DNA of 64,000 nt from RPQJ01 sp963846885 (GCA_963846885.1 CAWJXS010000020.1:310001-374000), one strand, 5' to 3'. Shown: positions 44,253-53,667, counted from the first letter of the stretch. Notes: generated by a model not told the origin, from the letters alone. Program-made: numbers and translations.

Positions 44253-44343
44253 CTCCCTCTCCCGCCTGGCGGGAGAGGGCTGGGGTGAGGGCCTTGGATT
44301 TCTGCTCCCTCTCCCGCCTGGCGGGAGAGGGCTGGGGTGAGGG
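44253..44343. repeat. Pair of tandem REP-like units
   Basis: Two direct copies (about 44253-44291 and 44305-44343) of CTCCCTCTCCCGC-CTGGC-GGGAGAGGGCTGGGGTGAGGG, between convergent iaaA and a small gene. The loop variant (CTGGC) differs from the CTTGC of the 41.8-kb array. Confidence 0.88.
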
Positions 44344-44345
44344 TC

Positions 44346-44597
44346 TTAAGCTGACCGCTGATCGCGCGGCTTCTTCACGCGAGTGAGCCAGACTTCGTGC
44401 GGATCCCAGGCGTAGCCTGACGACTCAGGGGCCTCAATGGGTTTTGCAGCAGATATTGCGGCGGGTGCACCCGCCGACGAGACCAGTACAAGATCGCTGT
44501 TAATCACGCGGGGCGCGATCATCTGCACCGGATGATGCTCTACTCGAGCCTTTGCAACGACACCCGACGGATACTGAACTCGCGAAAAACTGGACAT
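44346..44597 (-). CDS. Small protein of unknown function
   Basis: 83 residues from the ATG at 44597 (MSSFSRVQYPSGV), chosen because GAGGGAG lies 8-14 nt upstream; an ATG at 44633 would add 12 residues. No membrane segment or signal peptide. The C-terminus is distinctive: ESSGYAWDPHEVWLTRVKKP. I do not recognise the family. Its upstream region (44634-44700) is AT-rich, consistent with its own promoter. Confidence 0.55.
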   Translation of the reverse strand: MSSFSRVQYPSGVVAKARVEHHPVQMIAPRVINSDLVLVSSAGAPAAISAAKPIEAPESSGYAWDPHEVWLTRVKKPRDQRSA

Positions 44598-44800
44598 CGA
44601 CGCTGCTCCCTCGCTGCACGTTTCGTCATTCACTGACGAGCTTCCACTTTAACACTTCGACCCTTCGCCGAAGTCTGCGTGTCTTAGATTAAAATTACGT
44701 GACCGTCGATGGAACGACGAAGTGCCCAGTTCCCACGTAGGACTGGACATGCGGAGCCTGTCAGTCTGCAGGAACCCGTTGCTGCAAACCGTGAACTACG

Positions 44801-46381
44801 TCACGACGCAAAATAATTCCGGAGATACTCTTCAAACGAAATCGTGTCGGACGCTTCGATGCGGGCCTGCTGCTCGATCGATTCGGCCGCCTCCGCTGCA
44901 AATTCTTCCTGCCGCGCGTCGCCGGTCGACAGCAGCTCCCTGAAATACGACTGGTGCACTTTCGACATGCGCAGCGCGAAATTGAAGAAGGACTCTTCAT
45001 TCGTGCGCATTTCGTGCAACGAGCGTGCCGCGGGCGTCAGGGACAGGTCGCGGATTTTCTCTTCCTGCAATTCGAGCGCAGTGAGATACGGCCGTTGCGG
45101 GTCGCCCTCGTCCAGCAGCTCGCAGACGCCGCGCATCGAATCGATGATTTCGGCCGCCCAGCTATTTAACTTAATGTCGCGACCATCGCGGCGCAGCGAC
45201 AAACCGGGTCTGCGCCCTTCGCGCGCAACGAGCGCATGGTTGCCATCGAGCTCGTCCTGTTCAGAGTTCTCGATCGTGCGGCCATCGCGCAACACGCAGA
45301 ACGCAGCGAATGCCTCGAGAAACCGCAGCTTGTTCTGGTTGACGCCGACGGGATCGAACACGCTCACGTCGAGCGAGCGCATCTCCACGTACTGCACTCC
45401 CGCGCGCTGCAGCGCCCGCGTCGGGCGTTCGCCGCTTTGCGTGACGCGCTTCGGCCGGATGAAGCTGTAGTACTCGTTCTCGATCTGCAGCATGTTGGCG
45501 TTCAGCTGGCGGTACTCGCCTTCGACCTTCACGCCAATCTTTTCGTAGTCCGGGCTTGGCGTGCTGATCGCCGCAGTCAGGTCGCGCACGTAGTGCTCGA
45601 GGCTGTTGACCGAGACGTTGAGGCCCGCCTGGTTCTTGTTGCGGTAGCCCAGGTCGCTCATGCGCAGCGAGGTGGCGTACGGCGCGTACAGACTGCCCGG
45701 CTCGAGCGGCAGCAGGCCGTCGACTTTGCGGCCCTGCAGGAACGACGGGCACAGCGCCGGCGAATTCCCGAAGAGGTACAGCACGATCCAGCCGTGACGC
45801 CGGTAATTGCGCAGCAGCGCGAAGTACGAATCGGAGCGGAAGGCCTGCCCAGCATCCTTGGGGTGCAGCACGTCGGCCAGCACGGGCCAGAACTGATCCG
45901 GGAACGAGTAATTGAAGTGCACGCCCGCGATGGCCTGCATGACGCGCCCGTACCGGTGGCCGAGCCCGTTGCGGTAGACGGTCTTCATGCGGCCCACGTT
46001 GGACGAGCCGAACTGGGCGATCGGGATGCTGTCGTCGCCCTTGATGGCGCACGGCATGCTGGTGGCCCACAGCAGTTCGTCGTCGGGCAGGTTGGTGTAG
46101 ACGAACCGATGCAGGTCGGCGAGGTACTGGACCAGTTCCCAGGTCTGGGCGAACGGCGGCGTGACCAGCTCGATCAGCGCCTCGGAGTAGTCGGTGGTGA
46201 CGTGTTCGTTGGTCAGCGCCGAGCCCAGCGCGCGCGGGTGCGGCGCCTTGGAGATCTGGCCGGCCTGGGTCACCCGCAGCGATTCACGCTCGACGCCCTT
46301 GAGCCCACCCTGCAGCGCGCCACGGGCACGGCTGTTGATGACCCCAGCGAGACGTTTTTCGAAGGCGCGGTCGAGTGCCAT
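44801..46381 (-). CDS. gshA: Glutamate-cysteine ligase (proteobacterial type 1)
   Basis: 526 residues, close to E. coli GshA (518). First enzyme of glutathione synthesis, ATP-dependent, cytoplasmic. Landmarks: GGLKGVERESLRVT, LTNEHVTTDYSEALIELVTPP, MPCAI...IPIAQFGSSNVG, GVHFNYSFPDQFW, and YVEMRSLDVSVFDPVGV. The ATG at 46381 starts MALDRAFEKRLAG. The gene is divergent from the first PEP-CTERM gene with about 320 bp between them. Confidence 0.94.
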   Translation of the reverse strand: MALDRAFEKRLAGVINSRARGALQGGLKGVERESLRVTQAGQISKAPHPRALGSALTNEHVTTDYSEALIELVTPPFAQTWELVQYLADLHRFVYTNLPDDELLWATSMPCAIKGDDSIPIAQFGSSNVGRMKTVYRNGLGHRYGRVMQAIAGVHFNYSFPDQFWPVLADVLHPKDAGQAFRSDSYFALLRNYRRHGWIVLYLFGNSPALCPSFLQGRKVDGLLPLEPGSLYAPYATSLRMSDLGYRNKNQAGLNVSVNSLEHYVRDLTAAISTPSPDYEKIGVKVEGEYRQLNANMLQIENEYYSFIRPKRVTQSGERPTRALQRAGVQYVEMRSLDVSVFDPVGVNQNKLRFLEAFAAFCVLRDGRTIENSEQDELDGNHALVAREGRRPGLSLRRDGRDIKLNSWAAEIIDSMRGVCELLDEGDPQRPYLTALELQEEKIRDLSLTPAARSLHEMRTNEESFFNFALRMSKVHQSYFRELLSTGDARQEEFAAEAAESIEQQARIEASDTISFEEYLRNYFAS

Positions 46382-46618
46382 GCGCGGGTTGCTAGCTCTG
46401 GGCGGATCGAAAAGGGTCGACAGGGTAGCAGAGCGTACCGCACGCGACCGGGCGGCCTCATTGCCGACTGGACCGGGTCTCAAAGCCGATGGTTATGTAA
46501 AGCGCTTAAAAATATGTCGTAACCATATGTAAAACCGAGGGTTTTTTAGTCGTCGAGAAGTTATACAAGGCACCGATCTGGAGGGAACCTAGGCGAGCAA
46601 AATCAATGGGTTAGGGAG

Positions 46619-46636
46619 TTGGCACGATCGGTGCTT
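46619..46636 (+). promoter_or_regulatory. Candidate sigma-54 promoter of PEP-CTERM gene 1
   Basis: TTGGCACGATCGGTGCTT keeps the GG-N10-GC spacing and 15 or so positions of the -24/-12 consensus (only the first T of TTGC differs). It is 64 bp before the ATG at 46700. PEP-CTERM genes in exosortase-bearing bacteria are often RpoN-dependent via PrsK/PrsR, which supports the call. The rest of 46382-46618 shows no gene. Confidence 0.6.
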
Positions 46637-46699
46637 AGTCCTCTATGCAAGGCGGCCCCATTGGCTGGCCCGAATACATAGAAAAACGAGGATACGAAC

Positions 46700-47348
46700 A
46701 TGCGTTTCAACAACAATCGGCAAGCTGACGGCCCTGGCCGGGCTGGCCCTGCTGGGCTCGCTTCGGCACGGCCCAGCGTCGTACGTGCCCAGGGCAGTGA
46801 CGTGCACCCACACGTCATCAACTCGAACAGCTGATCGCTGCACGATCGACGGCCTGCCGATGCCACCGGCAACGGGCCGACTCGACCAGGCGAGTCGATG
46901 CGCGATACAAGGAACGGCGGCTTCACACGGCGACACGTCTCCCCGGGCGGCGTCAGCTACAGCTGTCGAAAAGGAACTCACGGCGAATTCGGCTCGGGCG
47001 GCAACGGCGGCGCCTGCTTCACCTGGTAACCACGGTCGTGGCGGCGACGAACAGCATGTTGTAATCACGTGGATCACGTACGGCGACCTCGATCACTGGC
47101 GACATGACCCGGCACGGAAGGTCGGCTTCCTGTGCCTCGTCGAACAGAATCCGACCAACTGGCGCCGCCTGGTGACGGTGCTGCCGTCGCCTGCGGCAAC
47201 CGGCTGTCGAATCGAACTGTCGGCTGTCGAGCCCGGCGATGATGACGATGATGATGACGACACCGACGTGCCGGAGCCGGGCAGCCTCGCCCTCCTCGGC
47301 CTCGGCCTGCTCGGTCTCGGCATGAGCCGACGCCGTCGCGCCAAGTAA
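46700..47348 (+). pseudogene. PEP-CTERM sorted exported protein, multiply frameshifted
   Basis: GAGGA precedes an ATG at 46700 (MRFNNN). A signal peptide (KLTALAGLALLGS) continues in another frame after about 46718, a Gly-rich body (GGVSYSCRKGTHGEFGSGG) lies in a third frame, and the C-terminus is a clear PEP-CTERM sorting signal: eight Asp, then TDVPEPGSLALLGLGLLGLG and SRRRRAK. Exosortase would cut and anchor such a protein in the envelope. At least three indels break the gene as sequenced; errors cannot be excluded. A strong terminator follows. Confidence 0.7.
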
Positions 47349-47372
47349 TTTTCAGCGCCTCCGCTGAGAATG

Positions 47373-47405
47373 AAGGCCTCGCAGGGCAACCTGCGAGGCC
47401 TTTTT
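47373..47405 (+). terminator. Rho-independent terminator after PEP-CTERM gene 1
   Basis: 13-bp stem AAGGCCTCGCAGG / CCTGCGAGGCCTT with a GCAA tetraloop, followed by TTTTT. Located 25 bp after the stop at 47348. Confidence 0.92.
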
Positions 47406-47658
47406 CGTTGGTGTCGGCTTCTGACTGACGGTCCACTGGCAGGCCCATCCGCGAGCTGCACCCGATTGGGTGAGGCCGAAGATTGGAAGCAGAATTTTTC
47501 AACGACTTACGCTTCGGGTCGCAGGCCCACTGCGACACCTCTACTTAGTCGCGCGGAAGCCTAGTGTCGGATAATTTTACAGATCGGCGCCTGGCGACGC
47601 TCGGAGCAGCTTCAACAGAAGTCCGATTTTCCATAATCATTCAGACACTTACATAATC

Positions 47659-47673
47659 TGGCACGATCATGCA
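47659..47673 (+). promoter_or_regulatory. Sigma-54-like element before PEP-CTERM gene 2
   Basis: TGGCACGATCATGCA shares TGGCACGATC with the element at 46619, but the GG-GC spacing is nine instead of ten bases. A missing base in this indel-rich region would restore the spacing. It lies 78 bp before the ATG at 47751. The remaining 47406-47750 interval has no gene that I can support. Confidence 0.4.
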
Positions 47674-47750
47674 TGATATATCTCGAGATCAATCGCGCTG
47701 GCTAATCAGCGAATTGGGCGTGACATAAACTATGCAACGGAGCTGAAGAA

Positions 47751-48431
47751 ATGAAGATGAAGTCTCAAAGTTATCGCATTCTCGCGCTGGCGCGTGCTGC
47801 TTGCGGTGAGCGGGATCGCCAGCAATTCGCACATGCAGTCGGCGATCTGGACGGCACGTACGACTCGGCTAACGAATTACATGACGATCGAGCAATCGTT
47901 CACGCTGTTGCGTCTGACTCGCCGGCGTCGGCGATATCGGCAATGGTCCAATGACCTACTCCTGCGACGCTTGCCGAGGTCGGTACAGGCGGCTTCGGTT
48001 CATTCAGTTTTGACGACCACCGTCAGGCGATCACGCCGAATGCGTACGGCTCCGCCGCCGAATGGCTACGGGCGCTGGAGCGTCGATCGCCGATACTTTC
48101 TGTTCGGGCACGCCTATTCGGAGCACGCTGACGCGATCGGCTTCAAGTTCGGTACGCAGGCAACACGGCTGACGACATGGTTCGTCTATCACGTTTTACG
48201 CCACGTTTGACATCGGCTCACTTCACGCTCTCATCGACCTGTTAACGCTCCGTGCAATGCGAATAATGGGGCGAACGCTCGCTCGCACGACGTCGCGCTT
48301 TCACGGCAAAGCTCCGGTCGACGATGACGATGACGACGACGACGACACCGACGTGCCGGAGCCGGGCTCGCTGGCCCTGCTGGGCCTCGGCCTCCTCGGC
48401 CTCGGCTTGAGCCGTCGCCGCAAGGTCGTAA
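47751..48431 (+). pseudogene. Second PEP-CTERM protein, multiply frameshifted
   Basis: The N-terminus MKMKSQSYRILALA starts at 47751 and continues as a signal peptide in another frame (VLLAVSGIASNSHMQSAIW). The C-terminus has nine Asp, TDVPEPGSLALLGLGLLGLG and SRRRK, nearly the same as PEP-CTERM gene 1, and the stop is inferred as the TAA at 48429-48431 after one more shift. Middle frames are too broken for a family assignment. Gene 1 and gene 2 are likely paralogs, at least in their sorting tails. Confidence 0.65.
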
Positions 48432-48476
48432 CCGTCGGGTCGGGCTTCCCGCTCGACGCGACTGTTAGACAAAAAA

Positions 48477-48504
48477 GCCCGCAACCTAAGGTTGCGGGCC
48501 TTTT
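48477..48504. terminator. Terminator between PEP-CTERM gene 2 and metalloprotease 1
   Basis: 10-bp stem GCCCGCAACC / GGTTGCGGGC with loop TAA, preceded by AAAAAA and followed by CTTTTC, so it can work in both directions for the two convergent genes. Confidence 0.88.
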
Positions 48505-48552
48505 CTTTGCAAGTCGAGTCAACGGAGCAGGCGCTCCGATCGACAGGCTTGG

Positions 48553-50474
48553 CTACCTGCCGGGTTTGCCCTTCGTCGCGGCACCGGTCACGGTCACTGC
48601 CGCAGGACCGGCAAGACCGGACGCACCGCCGGAATTCACCGCCCGCACCAGGTAACGGTAGGTGCCGTTGCCGCTCATGTCGTCGAGGCTCGTGAAACCT
48701 GTGGTACGGTGCCGACGGTCGTCAGGCCGGTCCACACCTTGCGCTTGGCATCCCACTTTTCGCGGCGAACCTCGAAGCTCGTTTCATTCGTCGAGGCATC
48801 GACCCAGGTGACGGTGGCCGATCCGTCGGCATCGTTCTTCGCGCTGACGCTGGCCGGTGCCGCTGGCGTTGCCGGGGCCGGCGCCGGCACGGCCGGCGTC
48901 GTGACGCGAACCCGTGTTTGAGTAGGCCGAGTTGCCGACGCTGTTGAATGCGCGGACGCGGTAGTAGTAGTTGCTGCTGGCGACCACGCCGTTGTCGACG
49001 AAGCTGGTCGTTGCGGCACCCAGCGTGGCCACTTCGGTGAAGTCGACGCCATTACCGGAACGCTCCACCTTGAAGCCGGACTCGTCGCCTGAATTGTCGG
49101 CCCAGCGCACCGTCACGCTGTTGTAGGCGGTCGCCGAGGCTGCGAGGCCCGAGGGTGCCGTCGGTGCGGTTGGAGCCACCGGCGTGCGGCGTCGACGTGT
49201 CCCGTTGCGGAACGCGGCCACGGTGGCTGCCGTGTTGTTCATCGACCGCGCATTGTCGGCCGAGTTGGCAGGATCGGTCTCGTACGCGATGCCGGTCGCG
49301 TAGCCGTTGTAGGTCGACGTTCGGATTGGAAAACCACGCCACGCGACTGGCGCCGGTGCAGGAGTACGCCATCACCGTGCGGAAGCCCGTGCCGTCGCTC
49401 GTGCAACGGCGGAAGCCGAACGAGTACGGATACGCGCCGTGGTCGTCGCGTTGGCGCGGTCGTGCTTGTTGCCCTGGTTGTGGCCAATCTCGTGCGCGAG
49501 CGAGTGCTGGCTGAGGCACGTGGACTTGACCACGTTGAAGCCCATGTACGACGACGACGTGCTCACGTTGGTCATGACGCCGGCGATGCCGCAGGCGTCC
49601 GCGTCCGTCGAGATCATCGACACCAAGTCGGCGCCAAGCGAGTCGCGCAGCTGATGGATCGAATCGATCTTGCCGTCGGTCGTGCCGCGGATGTCGTTCA
49701 GCGAAGTCTGGATGTCGCCGGTCTCGGTATAGTCGATCTGCTGCAGGCCGACGAGGTTCAGCGTGATGCCGATGTTGCTGTTCTGGTAGGCCTGGTTGGC
49801 CATCGCGACGGCGTTCTGGATCATGCGTCTCGAGCGTGGCCTGCCCGTGCTGCGCCGCAGCCGCGGGCGTGTAGACGATCAGCAGGTCCTGCACGTAGCC
49901 GCCGGTGGCGGTCGCGGTGACGACGCTGGTGCCGGAACTCGCCAGACGTCAGCAGCTCGAAATCCGTGGCCTGCTGCAGCACCTCGGGCTCCGCCGTCGG
50001 CAACTTGCTGTCGTCGACGCGATAGAGCAGGTGCTTGCCGCCCTTGGACGGGATCAGCTCCCAGGTCTCGGCGCCGTAAGAGATGGAACCCGTCGTCACG
50101 CCCTTGTAGGTCGTGAGCGAGACGATGCTGCCCGGCTGCTCGGTGAACGTGCCGACCCATGACTTCGAGCCGCGCGCGGTGTTCTCGCGGTGCGCTGGCG
50201 CAACGCGGTGATAATGCGGCCATCGGGCAGCGCGAACGACATCTGCGGCGCATTCATCGCTTTGGCATTCAGCGCGCCGAGCACACCCGTGCCACGCTTC
50301 GCGAGCGCCGGCAGATCGACGTCGTTGGCACGTTGCGTTGCAGCCAAGCCGCCTCCGCCGGCTTGCCGCAGGAGCGGCATCGCTTGACTGCCAGAATCCG
50401 GCAGGCCGACGAGGCAAAGCGCGGCGGAGACCGCGTGGCGGATCTGTGAACGGCGATGAGTTGCTCATGGTCAT
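48553..50474 (-). CDS. Secreted reprolysin-like metalloprotease 1 with fibronectin type III domains, frameshifted
   Basis: Reading across frames gives a signal peptide (HAVSAALCLVGLP), a propeptide (GSKSWVGTFTEQPGSIVSL; YGAETWELIPSKGG), an M12-type catalytic domain starting QDLLIVYTPAAAAQHG with the zinc site HEIGHNQGNKHD and a Met-turn (FRTVMAYSCTGASRVAW), then about two fibronectin type III domains (APTAPSGLAASATAYNSVTV; TSFEVRREKWDAKRKVW). At least five frame changes interrupt it. Key residues are all intact, so the gene may be functional in the real genome. A c-di-GMP-I riboswitch lies about 160 nt upstream. Confidence 0.75.
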
Positions 50475-50636
50475 GTACCGTTGATGTGCTGGCGCGTTTC
50501 CGAATCCGGCAGGCTTGCAACCGGGTCGCTGGCCTGCGGGCGCGAACACATCAAAACGGCGCGCGGTGTTCCGCGTGCAGGACGCAATGACGGCTAGGTA
50601 GCGTCACGACGCACTTGCGCGTCGAGAAGGCGGCTA

Positions 50637-50724
50637 CTTGGCCGGCAACCCCGCTAGCATTGGTTCGTGAGAACCGTTAGCCCGGAAGCTTTGCGTCCCC
50701 ACCTTTCGATGGGTTTGCCCTTGG
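50637..50724 (-). ncRNA. Cyclic-di-GMP-I (GEMM-I) riboswitch 1
   Basis: Read on the minus strand it has the GEMM-I elements in order: GGGCAAACCC (50720-50711), a stem capped by a GAAA tetraloop (50707-50704), GACGCAAAGC (50697-50688), TTCCGGGCTAA, a second variable stem ending CCAATG, and AGCGGGGTTGCCGG (50655-50642). These match the Vibrio Vc2-type aptamer. It should bind c-di-GMP in the leader of metalloprotease 1. The expression platform to 50474 shows a GACGC/GCGTC hairpin but no T-tract, so the mechanism is unclear. Confidence 0.92.
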
Positions 50725-50804
50725 AGCGCATTGTGTGCCCGAGCCCGCGGATAGCAGCGGCACTGCGTCACAAATGATCCGGCAGGACGAGCCGGAACGA
50801 TCCG

Positions 50805-50826
50805 AATCGGTAGCAAGTTACCGATT
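50805..50826. promoter_or_regulatory. Perfect inverted repeat upstream of riboswitch 1
   Basis: AATCGGTA (50805-50812) and TACCGATT (50819-50826) flank GCAAGT, in the interval between the divergent DUF2845 gene and the riboswitch. It may be an operator or a hairpin; no T-run follows. Confidence 0.35.
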
Positions 50827-50960
50827 TGCTTGTCGCGCCAGCGGCCCCCGCGGCTTCACCGGATACCCTGTCGCGACTGCCGGGATTCGACCGAGACTTC
50901 AGGCCTCAAGAAAGACCCTAACCAACTGAATGCACGAGTATTTTGGTTTATGCTTGAACC

Positions 50961-51322
50961 GTGAATTCAGAGCACATTTTCCTCGCTATGGTGCTCGCGA
51001 TCGGGGCTCGCTGCGCCGGTTGCGTTCGCCGAGGATTCGATGCGTTGCGGCAGCCGGCTCGTCTCGGCAGGCGACGGCAAGGACAAGGTTCGCACTTTGT
51101 GCGGCGAACCCACCGATATCGCGCTGCGCGGCGTGGTGCGGCGCAGTCCCAGCTACCGGTATGGCTCGTGGCCATACGAGCACGAATACTACGGCCCGGG
51201 CTGGGAGGACCTGCCCGTCGAAATCTGGACCTACAACCTGGGTTCGCACAAGTTGCTGCGCAAGCTGCGTTTCGTCGGCGACCGAACTCGAGGAAATCGA
51301 GACGGCCGGCTACGGCTACTGA
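50961..51322 (+). CDS. DUF2845 exported protein, frameshifted
   Basis: About 120 residues. The GTG start at 50961 begins MNSEHIFLAMVLAIGA (signal peptide), followed in the next frame by the mature domain MRCGSRLVSAGDGKDKVRTLCGEPTD and VEIWTYNLGSHKLLRKLRF, which matches DUF2845, a small periplasmic family with a Cys pair. The C-terminus (ELEEIETAGYGY, stop at 51322) is in a third frame. Two one-base indels, near 51015 and 51285, would join them. It is divergent from riboswitch 1 and convergent with metalloprotease 2. Confidence 0.7.
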
Positions 51323-51394
51323 GCCGGAGCGCAGACTCCGATCAACCGACGCGGTCAGCCGCCCCGCAGCGCGGGCGCCGCCCTCGCTGATCGC

Positions 51395-53213
51395 TTATTT
51401 CTTCGTTACTTTGACCGATACCGGCCGGCATAAGTCGAGGCCCGCCGAATTCACGGCCCGGACCGAATAGCGGAACGTGCCGGGGCCGGAGTAGTCGATG
51501 AACCGAGTCGCGTTCGCCGCTGCGCTCACGATCTTGGCCGAAACCCAGGACGAGGTGGCTGCGTTCCAGGTCTGGCGAAGCACCTCGAAACTGGTTTCGT
51601 TGTTCGACATATCAGCCCATGTCACGCGAGCCGAACCATCCGTGCGGTCGACGGGCAACGTTGGTGGGCTTCGCTGGCACCAGCGCTGCAGCGCTCGTGC
51701 TGACCGACGCCGTGTTCGAGAAGCTCGAGTTGCCTGCGCTGTTGTAGGCGCGCACGCGGTAGTAGTAAGTCGTCGAGCCGGCGAGGCCGTTGCTGGAATA
51801 GCTCGTCGTGCCGGCGCCGAGCGTCGCAATCTGCGTAAAGTCGACGCCGTTCGCAGAGCGCTGCACGAGAAGCCCGTCTCGTTGGTCGAGTTGTCCGTCC
51901 AACGCAGGTTGATCGCGCTGGCGGAGGCGGCGACCGCAGACAGCGCGGTCGGCGCAGTCGGCACCGTGACGGACGGTGACAATCGTGCTGCTGAGCTGGC
52001 GCGGAACGCCGCGACGGTCGCAGCCGTATTGTTCATCGAGCGCGCATTGTCGGCGGACTGGACGGGCTGGATTCGTAAGCGATGCCGGTGGCATAGCCGT
52101 TGTAATAGACGTTGGGGTTCGAGAACCACGCGACGCGCTTCGCGCCCGTGCACGAATACGCCATGACCGTGCGAAAACCCGTGCCGTCGCTTGACGCAGC
52201 GACGAAAGCCATACGAGTACGGGTAAGCACCCGACTCGGTCGTGCTGTCGCGGTCGTGCTTGTTGCCCATGTTGTGGCCGATCTCGTGCGCCAGCGAGTG
52301 CTGGCTCAGGCAGCTGGTCTTCACGACGTTGAAGCCTCCGGCGCAAGGCGGTGCTGACGGTGGTCATCACGCCGGCGATGCCGCAACCGTCCGGAATCGT
52401 CGGAGATCGAGCGTGACGACGTCGGCGCCGACGGAATTGCGCAGCGCGTGCACGGAATCCATCTTGCCGTCGCTGTGCCACGCAGGTAATCGAGCGATCG
52501 CCCGCACGCCGGATTCCGACGTACGAGATCTCCTGCAGACCGACCAGGTTGAGCGTCACCGCCACTTTGCTGTTCAGGTAGGCCTGGTTCGCCATCGCCA
52601 CGGCGTTCTGGATCATGCTCGCGAGCGTCGCCTGGCCATAGGCCACGCGCGCAGCCGGCGTGTAGACGACCAGCAGGTCGATCACGCTGCCGCCGGCGGT
52701 CGCAGTGGTCGCGCCGAGGCCGTAGTCGCTTGCCGTCGCGGCGAGGTCGCGGTCTGCGGCTGCGTCTGCGGACTTCGAGTTCCGCGGTGGGCAGCTTGCT
52801 GTCGTCGACGCGATACAGGACGTGCTTGCCGGCGCGCGCGGGCAGAATTTCCTAGGTTTCCGCGCCGTAGGAGATGAAGCCCGAGGTCACGCCACGTACC
52901 GTGCTGAACGCGACGATGCTGCCCGGCTGATCGGCGAACGTGCCGACCCATGACTTGCTGCCTTTCGCCTGTCTTCGGTCACCTGCTGGCGCGTCGCCTG
53001 CAGCACGCGCCCGTCCGGCAAGCTGATCGTCATCGTCGGCGCGTCGAGCAGCGCGGCATTGAAGGCGCCGTGGCGCCCGTTCCGCGCAGCGCCATGGCAG
53101 GCAGCGAGGCTTCGGCGGCGCGTTGCAGCGCGGTCATCGCGGGCTCCGCCGGCGAGCAGTGCGGCGAAGGCAGGCAGGCCAAGCAAGAAGGCGACGAAGC
53201 GGAAAGCAGGCAT
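51395..53213 (-). pseudogene. Reprolysin-like metalloprotease 2, degenerate copy with an internal amber codon
   Basis: Paralog of the gene at 48553: signal peptide (MPAFRFVAFLLGLPAFAALL), propeptide (SWVGTFADQPGSIVAF), catalytic part (IDLLVVYTPAARVAYGQATL; zinc site HEIGHNMGNKHD) and fibronectin type III domains ending SVRAVNSAGLDL and VSVKVTKK. Besides many frame changes, codon 52854-52852 is TAG where both paralogs have Trp (GAET-W-EL). That substitution is not an indel artefact of the usual kind, so decay of this copy is likely. A c-di-GMP-I riboswitch lies upstream. Confidence 0.7.
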
Positions 53214-53409
53214 GGGGCGGAGCTTGCGCGGAGGAAAGTGGTGTCATTGAGTAGGTCCGTCGAAACAGCGGTGTTCGAAAACCCGCCAGGCAGGCGAACA
53301 ATCGCCCGACTGGCGGCACGGACCATCGAAAGACGAGGACGCGTCCGCTGCCGCGCAGTGCGATCGCGCTGACAAGCCAGCAGCACCTGCGTCGGAATAG
53401 CTCGTGACG

Positions 53410-53503
53410 CGGCTACTTAACCGGAAACCCCGCTAGCATTGGCTCTTGCGAGCCATTAGCCCGGAGGCTTTGCGCCCCCACCTTTCGGTGGGTTTGCCCT
53501 TGG
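53410..53503 (-). ncRNA. Cyclic-di-GMP-I (GEMM-I) riboswitch 2
   Basis: Minus-strand order: AAGGGCAAACCC, a stem CCCACC-GAAA-GGTGGG, GCGCAAAGCCTCCGGGCTAA, a second stem (TGGCTC/GAGCCA) ending CAATG, and AGCGGGGTTTCCGG (53434-53421). The covarying stems differ from riboswitch 1 but keep pairing. It lies about 200 nt before the metalloprotease 2 start. TTGCCCTTGGCCTGGC and a T-run (53510-53516, plus strand) flank it. Confidence 0.92.
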
Positions 53504-53667
53504 CCTGGCTTTTTTTCAAAGCTTGCCGCGGGTAGGTGGTCGCGCCGGACTACAGGAAGATGCGGCAGCGACCGAGGCAAAGTGTAGTCACCCACCTGGT
53601 TCGTGGGACGCGAATTTGTCGCTATTTGCCGACAGCAAACCGCGTGAAAGCGCAGCGAACCAGTCAG

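Noticed and set aside
48553..53213. Programmed frameshifting as the explanation for the broken protease genes
   Set aside because: The breaks fall at many unrelated positions without slippery heptamers, and similar breaks occur in ccoN and gabD; error or decay is simpler.
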